A stretch of 64,000 nt of DNA from JASLQO01 sp002327525 (GCA_030744435.1 JASLQO010000002.1:62001-126000); one strand, 5' to 3'. Counted from the stretch's first letter, positions 32,316 through 41,420 are shown. The notes: generated by a model not told the origin, from the sequence alone. A program made the numbers and translations.

Positions 32316-33508
32316 TCGTCAAGCCCCGCGTACGCGGATTCATCTGTACTACTGCCCATCCGACGGGTTGCACCGCCCACGTGGCAGCGCAGTTCGACGT
32401 GGTGGGAGCCAATGGCGATCTGGATACCTCCGTGAAGAAAGCGCTCGTGATTGGCTGTTCCGGAGGCTATGGGCTCGCCTCGCGTATCGTGCTCACCGAG
32501 GCCTGCAGTGCGGACACGATCGGGGTGTCGTTCGAAAAACCGCCCAGTGATGCGAAGACCGCCACCGCCGGCTGGTACAACAACGTGGCGTTTGATGAAT
32601 TGGCAGCCGCGCGGGGGCGGTTCGCGAAGACTCTGGATGGGGATGCGTTCAGTGACGAAATGAAGGTACGTGTCATCGAAGAGATTCGGGAACACTTCGG
32701 GCAGATCGATATGTTGATCTACAGCCTCGCCTCCCCGGTTCGTCAGCATCCCCGGACCGGCACGCTGCACCGTTCGGTACTGAAGCCACTTGGCGAGATG
32801 CTGGACATGAAATCCATCAACGTGGATACCGGTGAGGTCAACCAGGTTACGCTCGAGCCGGGCACCGATGAAGAGGTGGCCAACACGGTCGCGGTGATGG
32901 GTGGTGAAGACTGGGAGTTCTGGGTAGACGCGCTGCGGGATGTAGGCGCACTGGCAGACGGCTTTCGCACACTCGCGTTCACGTACATCGGTAGCGATCT
33001 CACCTGGCCAATATACTGGGATGGGACGCTTGGCAAGGCCAAAGAAGATCTCGACCGTGCCGCTTCAGCGCTGAGGGATCGGCTACAGGGCATCGGCGGC
33101 AGTGCCCGAATCGTGTCGCTGAAAAGTGTGGTGACCCAGGCAAGCGTCGCCATTCCCGTGGTTCCCTTGTATGTGTCGTTGCTGTTCCGTGTGATGAAGC
33201 AACAAGGTTCCTACGAAACGCTGATCGAGCACGTCTATCGCCTGTTCGCGACTCAGCTCAACACGGGCGCGGAGCAGCGTCTGGACGAAGGTGGGCGCAT
33301 TCGCGTGGACGACCTCGAACTCAAGGACGCGGTACAAGACGAGGTGAAGCGGCTGTGGCCGTTGGTGACCAGCGAGAACATCGACGAGATCGCTGACCTG
33401 GAAGGGTTTCGTAACGATTTCTTGAGAATTTTCGGATTCGGCTTCGCCTGCGTCGACTATGACGCCGACGTCGATCCCACGCTCGGCAAGGACGTCGAAA
33501 CGTTTTAG
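32312..33508 (+). CDS. fabV: Trans-2-enoyl-ACP/CoA reductase FabV
   Basis: A 398-residue NADH-dependent enoyl reductase that completes each cycle of fatty-acid elongation. Seen: IVKPRVRGFICTTAHP at the N-terminus, the cofactor loop GCSGGYGLASR, and the family-specific Tyr-8-Lys active site in IYWDGTLGKAK. FabV is the form of enoyl reductase that resists triclosan. It is coupled by a 4-base overlap to the NAD kinase-like gene. Family and role are clear; whether a FabI also exists cannot be told from this window. Confidence 0.96.
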   Translation: MIVKPRVRGFICTTAHPTGCTAHVAAQFDVVGANGDLDTSVKKALVIGCSGGYGLASRIVLTEACSADTIGVSFEKPPSDAKTATAGWYNNVAFDELAAARGRFAKTLDGDAFSDEMKVRVIEEIREHFGQIDMLIYSLASPVRQHPRTGTLHRSVLKPLGEMLDMKSINVDTGEVNQVTLEPGTDEEVANTVAVMGGEDWEFWVDALRDVGALADGFRTLAFTYIGSDLTWPIYWDGTLGKAKEDLDRAASALRDRLQGIGGSARIVSLKSVVTQASVAIPVVPLYVSLLFRVMKQQGSYETLIEHVYRLFATQLNTGAEQRLDEGGRIRVDDLELKDAVQDEVKRLWPLVTSENIDEIADLEGFRNDFLRIFGFGFACVDYDADVDPTLGKDVETF

Positions 33509-33571
33509 TCCTACCCACCGCGAAGGGGACGTCGGTCAGGCCGATGCCCGTCTTCGGGGTTCAATGGGGCC

Positions 33572-34702
33572 ATGCCTGCCCCATTACTGGTACGTCAGAT
33601 AGCACAGATCCGTTTTCTGGGATACGGTGGCGTCGCGCTCGTATTGCTCGTGGCGGGTACGTCCAGCTACAGCGCCCTCGCGCTTGCCTGGTGTGTGCTG
33701 ACGCCGCTATGTATTACTCGCCTGGCCAGCTCGTTTCGGCGCAGGGGTATTCTGCGCGTGCATCTGGTCGAGGCGGCACTCACATCAGCGGTGTTCGCGG
33801 CTGCTGGTGTTCACTCCGTGCTGCTGCTGACCACGTTTGCCATGCTCAGCATAGGGGCGACGGCCCAGGCCGGATTCGTCTTTGCGACACGGGTATGTCT
33901 TGTCAGTGTGCTCGGCGTTCTTTTCGGAGTTCGGGCAGGCGCCGGACCCCCGCCGTGTGCGCCGGAATGGCTGGCCGGCTATTGCCTGGTGCTGGTCGCG
34001 GCCTGTGCGTTGTTGCTCGCCCATGTGGCGTGGCAGCAGGGAAAGTGGGGAAGGCGCCAGCGGCGGGAAGTGCTGGAGCGGGCGCTGCTGCTGGAACGTT
34101 ACTTACCGGAGCCTGTCAGCCAGCAGTTCGATCAGGAGCCCGGTGGGAAAGTGCGGCGCCGGTGGATGACGGTTGCGTTCGTGGATCTGGTGGGGTTCAC
34201 GGAACTTACCGAAGCAATGGCCGCAGAGGAAATGGATCCGCTGCTCGACGGCTTCGTGGAAGTCACGGCTGCCACCACGCGTGAGCATGGCGGTTACATC
34301 GCCAAGGTGATTGGCGACGGCGCGCTGCTGGCATTCGAAGAAGCAGGCCGAGAGCAGGCCGCGGGGGGAGCCTTCGGCTGTTGCCTGGCGCTGGCCAGTG
34401 CGTTGGCGGCTGTGAGCACGATGTTGGATAACATGGGCACGCCTTGCGTGGTAGAGGTGCGCGCGGGCATCGCCAGCGGATTCTGTTCAGTTGGGGAATG
34501 GGGAGCGGGAGAGCGTCTGGAGTTTAGCGTGATGGGACGCCCGGTAAACCTTGCAAGCCGCCTGCAGGAGTTGGCGCAGCCGGGCGCGGTGCTGGTATGC
34601 GAACGTACCGCATCGTTACTGAGTGACGTAGTGTCGTTGTCAGGTGTCGAGACGGCCTGGCTCAAGGGTATCGGCGAAGTGTCTTATCGAAGAGTGAGTT
34701 GA
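33572..34702 (+). CDS. Membrane-bound class III adenylate/guanylate cyclase
   Basis: A 376-residue protein. Residues about 14-165 contain roughly five to six hydrophobic segments. A cyclase catalytic domain occupies about 190-370, with metal-binding Asp in VAFVDLVGFTEL and the KVIGDGALLAF and FSVMGRPVNLASRLQ segments. The Lys of KVIGDG favours ATP as substrate, but the second base-selecting position is Ser, so cAMP as product is only probable. No separate sensor domain is visible beyond the membrane part. It lies between fabV and hemE on the same strand. Confidence 0.88.
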   Translation: MPAPLLVRQIAQIRFLGYGGVALVLLVAGTSSYSALALAWCVLTPLCITRLASSFRRRGILRVHLVEAALTSAVFAAAGVHSVLLLTTFAMLSIGATAQAGFVFATRVCLVSVLGVLFGVRAGAGPPPCAPEWLAGYCLVLVAACALLLAHVAWQQGKWGRRQRREVLERALLLERYLPEPVSQQFDQEPGGKVRRRWMTVAFVDLVGFTELTEAMAAEEMDPLLDGFVEVTAATTREHGGYIAKVIGDGALLAFEEAGREQAAGGAFGCCLALASALAAVSTMLDNMGTPCVVEVRAGIASGFCSVGEWGAGERLEFSVMGRPVNLASRLQELAQPGAVLVCERTASLLSDVVSLSGVETAWLKGIGEVSYRRVS

Positions 34703-34770
34703 GGGCTGGTTCCCCGTGCGAAGCTTATTGTATGGTGCGCGCTCGAATTGACAGGGGTCATTTCCAGGTG

Positions 34771-35793
34771 ATGGACAATCTTTTTCTGCAGGCCTGTCGC
34801 GGTGAGGCGACACCGCGTACACCGATCTGGCTCAACCGACAGGCGGGACGGTACATGGCCGAGTATCACGAGGTGAAAGGCAACCTTTCGAGTCTCGAAT
34901 TCTTCAAGAACCCTGATCGGGCGGCGCAGGCGACGCTCGATGCGCAGCGCATTCTGGGCGTGGATGCGGCAATCATGTTCGCGGACCTGCTGCCGATACT
35001 CGAACCCATGGGGTTGGCGCTCGACTACATTCCCGGCGTCGGCCCGGTGTTTGAGAACCCGGTGCGCAGCGAAAGAGATGTCGCGTCCCTGGTCACTGCG
35101 CCAGCGCAAGAGGCGACACCCTATATCCATGAGACGGTGACCAACATTCGCAGCGGCCTGCCGGATGGCGTTGGCCTGATCGGATTCGCGGGCGCACCAT
35201 TCACGCTTGCCTCCTACGCGGTGGAGGGGCGTGGCTCGCGTAATTATGTGTGGGTCAAGAAGATGATGTACGAAACCCCGGCGTTATGGCAGCGGTTGTC
35301 GGAGAAACTCACCGACCAGCTGATCTCCTACCTGCAGCTGCAGATCGATGCCGGTGTGGATGCGGTGCAATTATTCGATTCCTGGGTGGGGTGTCTGTCA
35401 GTGGCGGATTTCCGCCGCTATGTCGTGCCGGAAACCCGGCGCCTGATCGAAGCGCTCTCCGGTCAGGTCCCGATTATCTATTTCGGTACGGGAAACGGTC
35501 ACCTGCTTGGCGATGTTGCGGCCCTTGGCCCGGATGTGGTGGCGCTCGACTGGCGCGTACCGCTGGCAGACAGCTGGCGGCAAATGGGCTGTACCGCGGT
35601 GCAGGGTAATCTCGATCCCATCGTGCTGTGTGCAGATCGTGCGACGATCGCGCGCGAGGCGCAGCGCGTTCTCGATGAGGCCGCAGGACGTCCGGGACAC
35701 ATCTTCAACCTCGGTCACGGCATCATTCCGGAAACGCCCGTGGATAGCGTAAAATTCCTGGTCGAATACGTTCAGGAACACTCGGTTGTCTGA
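34771..35793 (+). CDS. hemE: Uroporphyrinogen decarboxylase
   Basis: A 340-residue enzyme that removes four carboxyl groups from uroporphyrinogen III to give coproporphyrinogen III in heme synthesis. Seen: PIWLNRQAGRYMAEY, a family hallmark with substrate-binding arginines, AAIMFADLLPI with the key Asp, FAGAPFTLASY and FNLGHGI. The ATG at 34771 gives the usual N-terminus, but an in-frame ATG at 34732 is a possible alternative because the ribosome-binding site at 34771 is poorly placed. The next gene starts inside its last codons. Confidence 0.95.
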   Translation: MDNLFLQACRGEATPRTPIWLNRQAGRYMAEYHEVKGNLSSLEFFKNPDRAAQATLDAQRILGVDAAIMFADLLPILEPMGLALDYIPGVGPVFENPVRSERDVASLVTAPAQEATPYIHETVTNIRSGLPDGVGLIGFAGAPFTLASYAVEGRGSRNYVWVKKMMYETPALWQRLSEKLTDQLISYLQLQIDAGVDAVQLFDSWVGCLSVADFRRYVVPETRRLIEALSGQVPIIYFGTGNGHLLGDVAALGPDVVALDWRVPLADSWRQMGCTAVQGNLDPIVLCADRATIAREAQRVLDEAAGRPGHIFNLGHGIIPETPVDSVKFLVEYVQEHSVV

Positions 35794-36151
35794 ACTCTTA
35801 CTGCGAATTGCCTTCTGGGTGCCGCTGGCGGTGTGCACCTGGCTTGCACTCACGCCCGCCCCGCCCCGGGCGATATTTCATATCAGTGATCTGGCGCTGC
35901 ACCTCGCGGCCTTTACCTACCTCACATTCTTCTTGAGCATGGTTTTGACGCGATCACGCTACGCCCGGACGGCGTGTGTAATGCTCGCCTATGGCGTGGC
36001 GATCGAACTGTTGCAGCACTTGACGGTGACGCGCACTGCTCAATGGAAAGACCTGGGTATGGACCTGGTCGGCATTGTGGTCGGTCTTTGCGGGTATCAC
36101 TATTTCGGCGCGCAGTTCAGCGCAGTGTCCCGGCGGATTTTCGGCGGCTGA
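35786..36151 (+). CDS. VanZ-like membrane protein
   Basis: A 121-residue inner-membrane protein with about four hydrophobic helices. Seen: a short polar loop SDLALHLAAFTYLTFF and AYGVAIELLQ, plus RTAQWKDLGMDLVGI, matching the VanZ/teicoplanin-resistance-like pattern (D...H...E...D). Function of the family is largely unknown. The start is TTG at 35786, overlapping the hemE stop by 8 bases, which suggests translational coupling. Confidence 0.7.
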   Translation: MSELLLRIAFWVPLAVCTWLALTPAPPRAIFHISDLALHLAAFTYLTFFLSMVLTRSRYARTACVMLAYGVAIELLQHLTVTRTAQWKDLGMDLVGIVVGLCGYHYFGAQFSAVSRRIFGG

Positions 36152-36154
36152 GCG

Positions 36155-36586
36155 CTAGCGGGAACGGGTCATCAGAATTGTCTGATGTCGCCAGAGAATC
36201 CGGGGACGGGTGTCCACCCAATACAACTCCAGCCCGCTCTCGAGGCAGCGCTCACCCTGCAGTGAGTAGTCGACATCGAAACGCACGTGCACTGCGGTGC
36301 CGGTTTCGAAACTAAAGCTCTCTAGCGAGGTGATCCCAAAGGCATTGAGGGTGGCGGCGTTCGCGAACTCGGCGTAGGTTCGAGCGATGGCCTCCTGGCC
36401 CGCTATCGGGGCACCCGCATCCGGCGGTAGCAGGACGGCGTTGTCGTCGTAGAAATCACCAAGCGTGTGCAGATTGCCCGTGGGCCAGGTTTCGTTGAGC
36501 AAACGGATGTGCTGTTCGGCGGCGTTCAATACGGAGTTCCTTCCGAGCATCAGGGCTCTGTTGGTGCGACCGACCGATTTACGCAT
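36155..36586 (-). CDS. SnoaL/NTF2-like domain protein
   Basis: A protein of about 143 residues with the cone-shaped NTF2-like fold pattern: an N-terminal helix (NAAEQHIRLLNETW), LHTLGDFYDDNAVLLPPDAG, the GQEAIARTYAEF helix, then beta strands with HVRFDVDY and ILWRHQTILM near the end. Such proteins act as small hydrolases, isomerases or ketosteroid-like binders; the partner cannot be named. The start is uncertain: ATG 36586 or ATG 36550, neither with a clear ribosome-binding site. It converges tightly on the VanZ-like gene. Confidence 0.7.
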   Translation of the reverse strand: MRKSVGRTNRALMLGRNSVLNAAEQHIRLLNETWPTGNLHTLGDFYDDNAVLLPPDAGAPIAGQEAIARTYAEFANAATLNAFGITSLESFSFETGTAVHVRFDVDYSLQGERCLESGLELYWVDTRPRILWRHQTILMTRSR

Positions 36587-36706
36587 CGGAGGGCGTTCAG
36601 GACCGTGACCCGTGTCGAATTCCGCGCAATACCAGAGAGGACGTTTGTGCCGGACAGCCGCACGTCCGGTCGCAATGAAGCGGTGAACCGAAACGGACAG
36701 AGACGG

Positions 36707-37107
36707 ATGAGATTCATCCTTCGTGGCCTCGCTGCCATAGTTGGCTTGTTCCTGGTGCTGATGGTGTTGCAGTGGGTCGCCTCCGAGTCCGGTGAGGTAG
36801 TGGTGGTCACCACGACGTCTGTCGCCGGTGAGGCGGGTGAAACGCACTTGTGGGTGGTGGATCTGCAAGGGTCGAGTTGGCTCAGATCGGGGTGCCTGGG
36901 TCAGGATGGTATAAACGAGTCACCGAGAATTCCGAAATAACGGTAGAAAGAGGCAGAGTGAGTACTAACGGTCTTGCCATATCATTGTCGGAGCAGCGTG
37001 TTGAGATCAATAGACTGATGCGCGAGAAGTATGGATGGGCAGATGCGTTTATCGCCCTTATGTTCGGCCGGGAGGAGGCTATTCCGTTGCGCCTGGACCC
37101 GCGCTGA
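36707..37107 (+). pseudogene. Frameshifted split-barrel (F420/flavin reductase-like) protein
   Basis: Two frames together spell one protein of about 133 residues. It begins with a membrane segment (ILRGLAAIVGLFLVLMVLQW), continues VVVVTTTSVAGEAGETHLWV, then breaks near 36893 in a run of four G residues; one extra G restores WLRSG-VPGSGWYKRV. The second part has RLMREKYGWADAFIALMFG and ends at TGA 37105-37107. The pattern resembles the nitroreductase/F420H2-dependent quinone reductase split barrels. The lesion is a single-base deletion in a homopolymer, so a sequencing or assembly error is possible. Its 3' end overlaps the convergent GNAT gene. Confidence 0.7.
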
Positions 37108-37654
37108 TCGGCATCTGCGCGCCTGGCCAGGTTTCGAGAGGCTCATCGGGCAGTGTCTGCAGACGTTCGTGGCGGGCAGTGACGATAAATCCGCGTGCCA
37201 GGTAGTTCGGCAACGCAGCAGGATGGTCCAGGGAACAGGTGTGCAGCCAGACACGCCCGTCGCCGAACTGGCGTGCTGCCGCGATGGCATCGGCGAGCAA
37301 ACTCCCACCCAGGCCGCGGCCGATGAAAGAGGGCAGTAGCCCGAAATAGGCGATCTCCACGCGGCCGTCCGGTTCCCGGTGCAGTTCGAAGTAACCGACA
37401 GGCGTGGCGCGCTTGTAGGCGACACGAGTGCTGACTGCCGGATCAGACAGGTATTCGAGCCACTGCTGATAGGTCCATTGGAGGCGTTCGTACCAGTACC
37501 AGCGATAGCCCACGCTCACGTACAAAAACCGGCTGAGTTCGGGGCAGGGCTCCTCGCTTTCCCGCAACCTGTAGGCGCGCCTGGCAGGCGCACTGACGGG
37601 GTGTTCGCGCGGCAGTTCCAGGTCGTGGATGAGAATCTGTTCCCGGGTGGTCAC
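37079..37654 (-). CDS. GNAT-family N-acetyltransferase
   Basis: A 191-residue acetyl-CoA-dependent acyltransferase. Seen: the acetyl-CoA pyrophosphate loop LPSFIGRGLGGSLLADAI near residue 105-125, preceded by VGYFELHREPDGRVEIAYFG and followed by VWLHTCSLDHPAALPNY, the usual beta4-alpha3-beta5-alpha4 core. The substrate is unknown. The GTG start at 37654 overlaps the stop of the upstream GNAT gene by 4 bases, so the two acetyltransferases are translationally coupled. Its last 29 bases overlap the broken reductase gene on the other strand. Confidence 0.83.
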   Translation of the reverse strand: MTTREQILIHDLELPREHPVSAPARRAYRLRESEEPCPELSRFLYVSVGYRWYWYERLQWTYQQWLEYLSDPAVSTRVAYKRATPVGYFELHREPDGRVEIAYFGLLPSFIGRGLGGSLLADAIAAARQFGDGRVWLHTCSLDHPAALPNYLARGFIVTARHERLQTLPDEPLETWPGAQMPISAGPGATE

Positions 37655-38385
37655 AATGGCAGGGAAGGGCCGTGTCGGTACACCACCTCACCATCCTCCT
37701 CGTCTGTCTCATGCACGAAATTGAGCGAGGAAAAAAAGCTGCGGGCCACGTCGTTTTCAGGCCGAAAGCTGAGGTAGATGGTCTCGATTCCGCGGTCAGT
37801 CAGTTCCTGCATCAGAGCCAGCATGGCCCGTCGGCCGTAGCCCTTGCTCTGATGAGGGGCATCGATCATCAGCCGGTGTATCGATGCGACACGCGGATTG
37901 TGGATCTCGTGCATCACGAATCCCACCAGTACACCACCCCCGAAGATAGCCTGTGGCACCATGGCGGGTTCTGCCGACGCCTGATCGAGCAAGCGGCGGT
38001 TGCTGGCGATGAAGCTCTGCTGATGTTCGTACACGCCAAGGCTCTCCACATCAGAGCGAAGGGCATTGCTCACGGGCTGAAAATCGATACCATGCTCTGC
38101 GCCGGATCCGGCCAGAGGATTGTTCATGTCCCTCAGTTTGACGGGATGACCGTCGATCTTGTCTTCATATTCCGCCCACAGCAGCACATCGTAGATGTCG
38201 CGCTTCGCCTCACGTACGTAGTGCTCGAACATACTGATGCTGCCACCGGCCAGGTACAGCACTGCCCTTGCGGGCCGGTTGTCACTAATGCCCGCGTCAG
38301 ACAGCACCTCGATGATGCGTGCAGGGTCCTCAAAGTGGTGCCGGATGTGATGGACGATGTCGTGCGCGAAGCGCGGCGTGTTCAC
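37651..38385 (-). CDS. GNAT acetyltransferase with an extra N-terminal domain
   Basis: A 244-residue protein. The C-terminal half (about 105-244) is a GNAT domain with HRLMIDAPHQSKGYGRRAML as its acetyl-CoA loop and LSFRPENDVARSFFSSLNF. The N-terminal half is helical (FAHDIVHHIRHHFEDPARII, then YVREAKRDIYDVLLWAEYED) and I do not recognise it. The start is GTG at 38385, with GGGAGG 8 bases upstream; codons further upstream lack support. It is coupled to the smaller GNAT gene downstream. The pair may act on related substrates, which is inference. Confidence 0.75.
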   Translation of the reverse strand: MNTPRFAHDIVHHIRHHFEDPARIIEVLSDAGISDNRPARAVLYLAGGSISMFEHYVREAKRDIYDVLLWAEYEDKIDGHPVKLRDMNNPLAGSGAEHGIDFQPVSNALRSDVESLGVYEHQQSFIASNRRLLDQASAEPAMVPQAIFGGGVLVGFVMHEIHNPRVASIHRLMIDAPHQSKGYGRRAMLALMQELTDRGIETIYLSFRPENDVARSFFSSLNFVHETDEEDGEVVYRHGPSLPL

Positions 38386-38425
38386 GGGAAGGCACCTCCC
38401 GCGCAGTCGATGAATCGGCAAACGA

Positions 38426-38579
38426 TCAAGGGTTGAACTCGATGATGGGCCGCAGCTCGTTGGAGCCGGTCAGGAAGCGGCCGCGCCGCGCCCGGGGTTT
38501 CGGTGTGGCGGTTGCGCTCTTCGTCGGTCAGACCCTTCCACACACCTTCCATGTGGTTGAAGTTGATCAGGTACTCCAT
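38426..38579 (-). pseudogene. Remnant of a YCII-like small protein
   Basis: The frame opens with MEYLINFNHMEGVWKGLTDE, typical of YCII/DGPF-type starts, and a second frame supplies the end NELRPIIEFNP followed by TGA (38426-38428). The join needs a frame change near 38475, and the protein would be only about 50 residues where YCII proteins have about 90-120, so an internal part seems deleted as well. The family assignment is tentative. Confidence 0.5.
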
Positions 38580-38592
38580 GCATGGTGCTCCA

Positions 38593-39084
38593 TTAGGATT
38601 CGGGATTGCGCATTGCGTAGGAAACGACTCGATAGAACGTGAGTCCCGTGACGATGACCAGGGTGGTCACGCCGACCATGTAGTAAGGAATCGGGCTGTG
38701 GTCGTCCAATGCGGAATACACCTGTACGCAGGCCGCGCCCAGCAGCAGCGCGATGGACAAAAGGAAAAGCGTGAATTCCGTGATCTGAGATCTGTTGAGT
38801 CGATAGGATGGTATGAAGCGCACGGCAATCATGAAGCTGACTGCACCCGCCAGTCCCAACTGGCTGATACGAAAGGCCAACAGCTCAGGAACTCGCGTCG
38901 CAATGACGAGCAGCGGCAGCAGACTGAAGAACCCACTCAAAAGCCCGAGAGTCAACAGGTTGGTCACCCTGATGCGTTGTCCGGGGCTATGCGCGCGCGG
39001 TCCGAACAATACGAGCGCGGCAGCAAAACCGATGAGTGCGACGCTCAGGAGGCACAACAACGCCAGTATGTATGTATAGTTCAT
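38593..39084 (-). CDS. Integral membrane protein of unknown function
   Basis: A 163-residue hydrophobic protein with about five predicted membrane helices: residues 5-27, 43-63, 70-92, 103-122 and 133-155. Short charged loops include FGPRAHSPGQRIR and IPSYRLNRSQITE. I recognise no family. The start ATG at 39084 is the first codon before the hydrophobic region. It lies 13 bases upstream of the YCII-like remnant and 59 bases downstream of the GFA gene, all on the minus strand. Confidence 0.65.
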   Translation of the reverse strand: MNYTYILALLCLLSVALIGFAAALVLFGPRAHSPGQRIRVTNLLTLGLLSGFFSLLPLLVIATRVPELLAFRISQLGLAGAVSFMIAVRFIPSYRLNRSQITEFTLFLLSIALLLGAACVQVYSALDDHSPIPYYMVGVTTLVIVTGLTFYRVVSYAMRNPES

Positions 39085-39143
39085 GAAGCCGATTCCCTGA
39101 ATAGCAGTGATCTACGATGGTCTCTGGCGGCCGTTCCCGTCCT

Positions 39144-39599
39144 CTACTGCGCCTGGTCTTCTGCTCGCAACGCCCGGATATCCCCGGCGTTGAGGCCAGG
39201 CAGAGCATCCTTGCGCAGATACCAGGAAGCCTGATGCTCTATGTAGATGTGGCGGTCGGGGGAGTACCCGGGCAGTTCGTCGAATAGCCCGGCTGCGATT
39301 TCTATTTCTTCGCCCGGTGGGTGTGGGTTGGGTACCGGGGCGCCGCAGTGCGCACAAAAGTGAACGCCATAGGCGGGTGGCTCGTGTTCCAGGGGACACT
39401 GGTAATAGCGGATGCAAGCCTCGCCCGCGATGAGGCGAAAATCCCGGGTATCGAGCCTGATGCCGGGCATGAACGGGCCGCCACTCACCTTGCGGCACTT
39501 TGGACAGTGGCAAAGCTCCAGCGGGCCTTTGACGCGCAGGGCCTCGAATCGCACCGCGCCGCACAGGCAGGAGCCGGTCAGGGATTTGTGTGCGTTCAT
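39144..39599 (-). CDS. GFA family protein (CENP-V/GFA zinc fold)
   Basis: A 151-residue zinc protein. Seen: GSCLCGAVRFEA, CHCPKCRKVSGG and HFCAHCGAPVPNP, the three cysteine clusters that bind zinc in the glutathione-dependent formaldehyde-activating-like fold. Family members were first linked to formaldehyde and glutathione, but most are of unknown function, so no substrate is assigned. It is the first of several small minus-strand genes here. Confidence 0.88.
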   Translation of the reverse strand: MNAHKSLTGSCLCGAVRFEALRVKGPLELCHCPKCRKVSGGPFMPGIRLDTRDFRLIAGEACIRYYQCPLEHEPPAYGVHFCAHCGAPVPNPHPPGEEIEIAAGLFDELPGYSPDRHIYIEHQASWYLRKDALPGLNAGDIRALRAEDQAQ

Positions 39600-39743
39600 G
39601 ACAGGATCTCCGAGCTCAGCAGCACCAGGTGGTCGATCGCCTTTATGGATATGCTCATGTCACTTCACCGACACAAATGTCGCGCACGTGCTCCATGGTC
39701 ATCCCCTGTGCCCATGTGGAGGCCTATGTTACTCTCGCTATCG

Positions 39744-41420
39744 TCAGTCGGAAAAGCGGTCGGTCACAGCGCCCAGGCTGGCAGAACTCACCAGGTGGGC
39801 GTACTTGGCGAGCGTACCGGCCACCGCGTACGGCTCCGGTTGCTTCCAGAGAGCGCGGCGTCTCTCGAGTTCCTCATCGCTCACATCCACGTTGATCTCG
39901 CGGCTTTGCGCATCGATACGGATCGTATCCCCGTCTTCGAGCAACCCAAGGGGTCCGCCGTCGAACGCCTCGGGTGTGATGTGGCCGATCACGAATCCGT
40001 GTGAGCCTCCCGAGAAGCGCCCATCCGTGATGAGCGCAACTTTGTCCGACATGCCGCGACCGTTAATGGCGCTCGTTGGAGAGAGCATTTCGCGCATTCC
40101 GGGGCCACCCCGCGGTCCTTCGTACCGCACGACCACCACATCGCCCGCCACCACCTCACCGTCCAGGATGGCCTGCATGGCGGCTTCCTCACCGTGGTAG
40201 CAACGCGCGGTTCCGGTGAAGGCAAGGCCCTCATGCCCGGTGATCTTGGCCACCGCTCCCTCTGGTGCGAGGTTGCCGTACAGCACCACAAGGTGGCTGT
40301 CGGGTTTGATGGGATCTGATAATGGATGCACGATCTGCTGCCCATCCGGATAGGGTTTCACGTCGGCGAGATTCTCGGCAAGAATTTTGCCTGTTACCGT
40401 CATGCACTCCCCGTGCAGGAGCCCCGCGTCGAGCAAGGTCTTCATCAGAGGCTGGATGCCGCCGATGGCGATCAGCTCACTCATGGAATAGTTGCCCGCC
40501 GGGCGCATATCGGCAAGCACCGGGACGCGTTGACCGATACGGGTGAAATCATCCAGCCGCAGATCGACACCGGCTGCGGAGGCGATGGCCAGCAGGTGCA
40601 GCACCGCGTTGGTTGAACCTTCCAGGGCGATCACGACGGTAATCGCGTTCTCGAATGCTTCCATGCTGAGGATGTCGGACGGTTTGATGTCATGGTCGAT
40701 CAGGTTGGCGACCGCGGCACCCGCGTTGTAGCTGTCGTTGCGCTTGGCATCCGAAATCGCCTCCTGTGCTGAGCTATTCGGCAAGGACAGGCCCAGGGCT
40801 TCGATGGCCGAAGCCATTGTATTGGCCGTGTACATGCCGCCGCAGGATCCGGCGCCAGGTATGGCGGTTGATTCCACCTCCTTGAGCTCGAGTTCGGATA
40901 CTGTACCGGCAGAGAAGCCACCCACGGCCTCGAATACGGAGATGACGTCGCGGCGCTCCTTGCCGGGCTGGATGGTGCCGCCGTAGACGAACACGCTCGG
41001 GCGGTTGATCCGCGCCATGGCCATCGCACAGGCAGGCATGTTCTTGTCACAGCCACCGATCGCGACAAAGCCATCGAAGCCCTGAGCGACGACGACGGTT
41101 TCTATGGAATCGGCGATTACCTCGCGGGAGACCAGCGAGTAGCGCATGCCGGCCGTGCCCATGGAGATACCGTCCGACACCGTGATGGTGTTGAACAGTA
41201 CACTCTTCACACCTGCCTCGTCGGCGCCCATCGCAGCAGCGTCCGCTAGCTGGTTGACGTGCATGTTGCAGGGCGTAACCATGCTCCAGGTGGACGCGAT
41301 GCCGACCTGGGGTTTCGCGAAGTCTTCCTCCGTGAAGCCCACGGGGTAGAGCATGGCCCGACTCGGTGCCTGGGCGACGCCGTCCACGATCTGAGATGAG
41401 TAGCGTCGTTTGTCAGTCAT
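39744..41420 (-). CDS. ilvD: Dihydroxy-acid dehydratase
   Basis: A 558-residue iron-sulphur enzyme that dehydrates dihydroxy acids to 2-oxo acids in isoleucine and valine synthesis. Seen: the cluster ligands in TPCNMHV (Cys51), GGCDKNMPAC and GAGSCGGMYTANTM, and the C-terminal DGRFSGGSHGFVIGHITPEA. The length is of the shorter class. The start overlaps the argA stop by 4 bases, so it is coupled to an arginine gene, an unusual partner. With ilvA and ilvE it covers three steps of branched-chain synthesis in this window. Confidence 0.97.
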   Translation of the reverse strand: MTDKRRYSSQIVDGVAQAPSRAMLYPVGFTEEDFAKPQVGIASTWSMVTPCNMHVNQLADAAAMGADEAGVKSVLFNTITVSDGISMGTAGMRYSLVSREVIADSIETVVVAQGFDGFVAIGGCDKNMPACAMAMARINRPSVFVYGGTIQPGKERRDVISVFEAVGGFSAGTVSELELKEVESTAIPGAGSCGGMYTANTMASAIEALGLSLPNSSAQEAISDAKRNDSYNAGAAVANLIDHDIKPSDILSMEAFENAITVVIALEGSTNAVLHLLAIASAAGVDLRLDDFTRIGQRVPVLADMRPAGNYSMSELIAIGGIQPLMKTLLDAGLLHGECMTVTGKILAENLADVKPYPDGQQIVHPLSDPIKPDSHLVVLYGNLAPEGAVAKITGHEGLAFTGTARCYHGEEAAMQAILDGEVVAGDVVVVRYEGPRGGPGMREMLSPTSAINGRGMSDKVALITDGRFSGGSHGFVIGHITPEAFDGGPLGLLEDGDTIRIDAQSREINVDVSDEELERRRALWKQPEPYAVAGTLAKYAHLVSSASLGAVTDRFSD

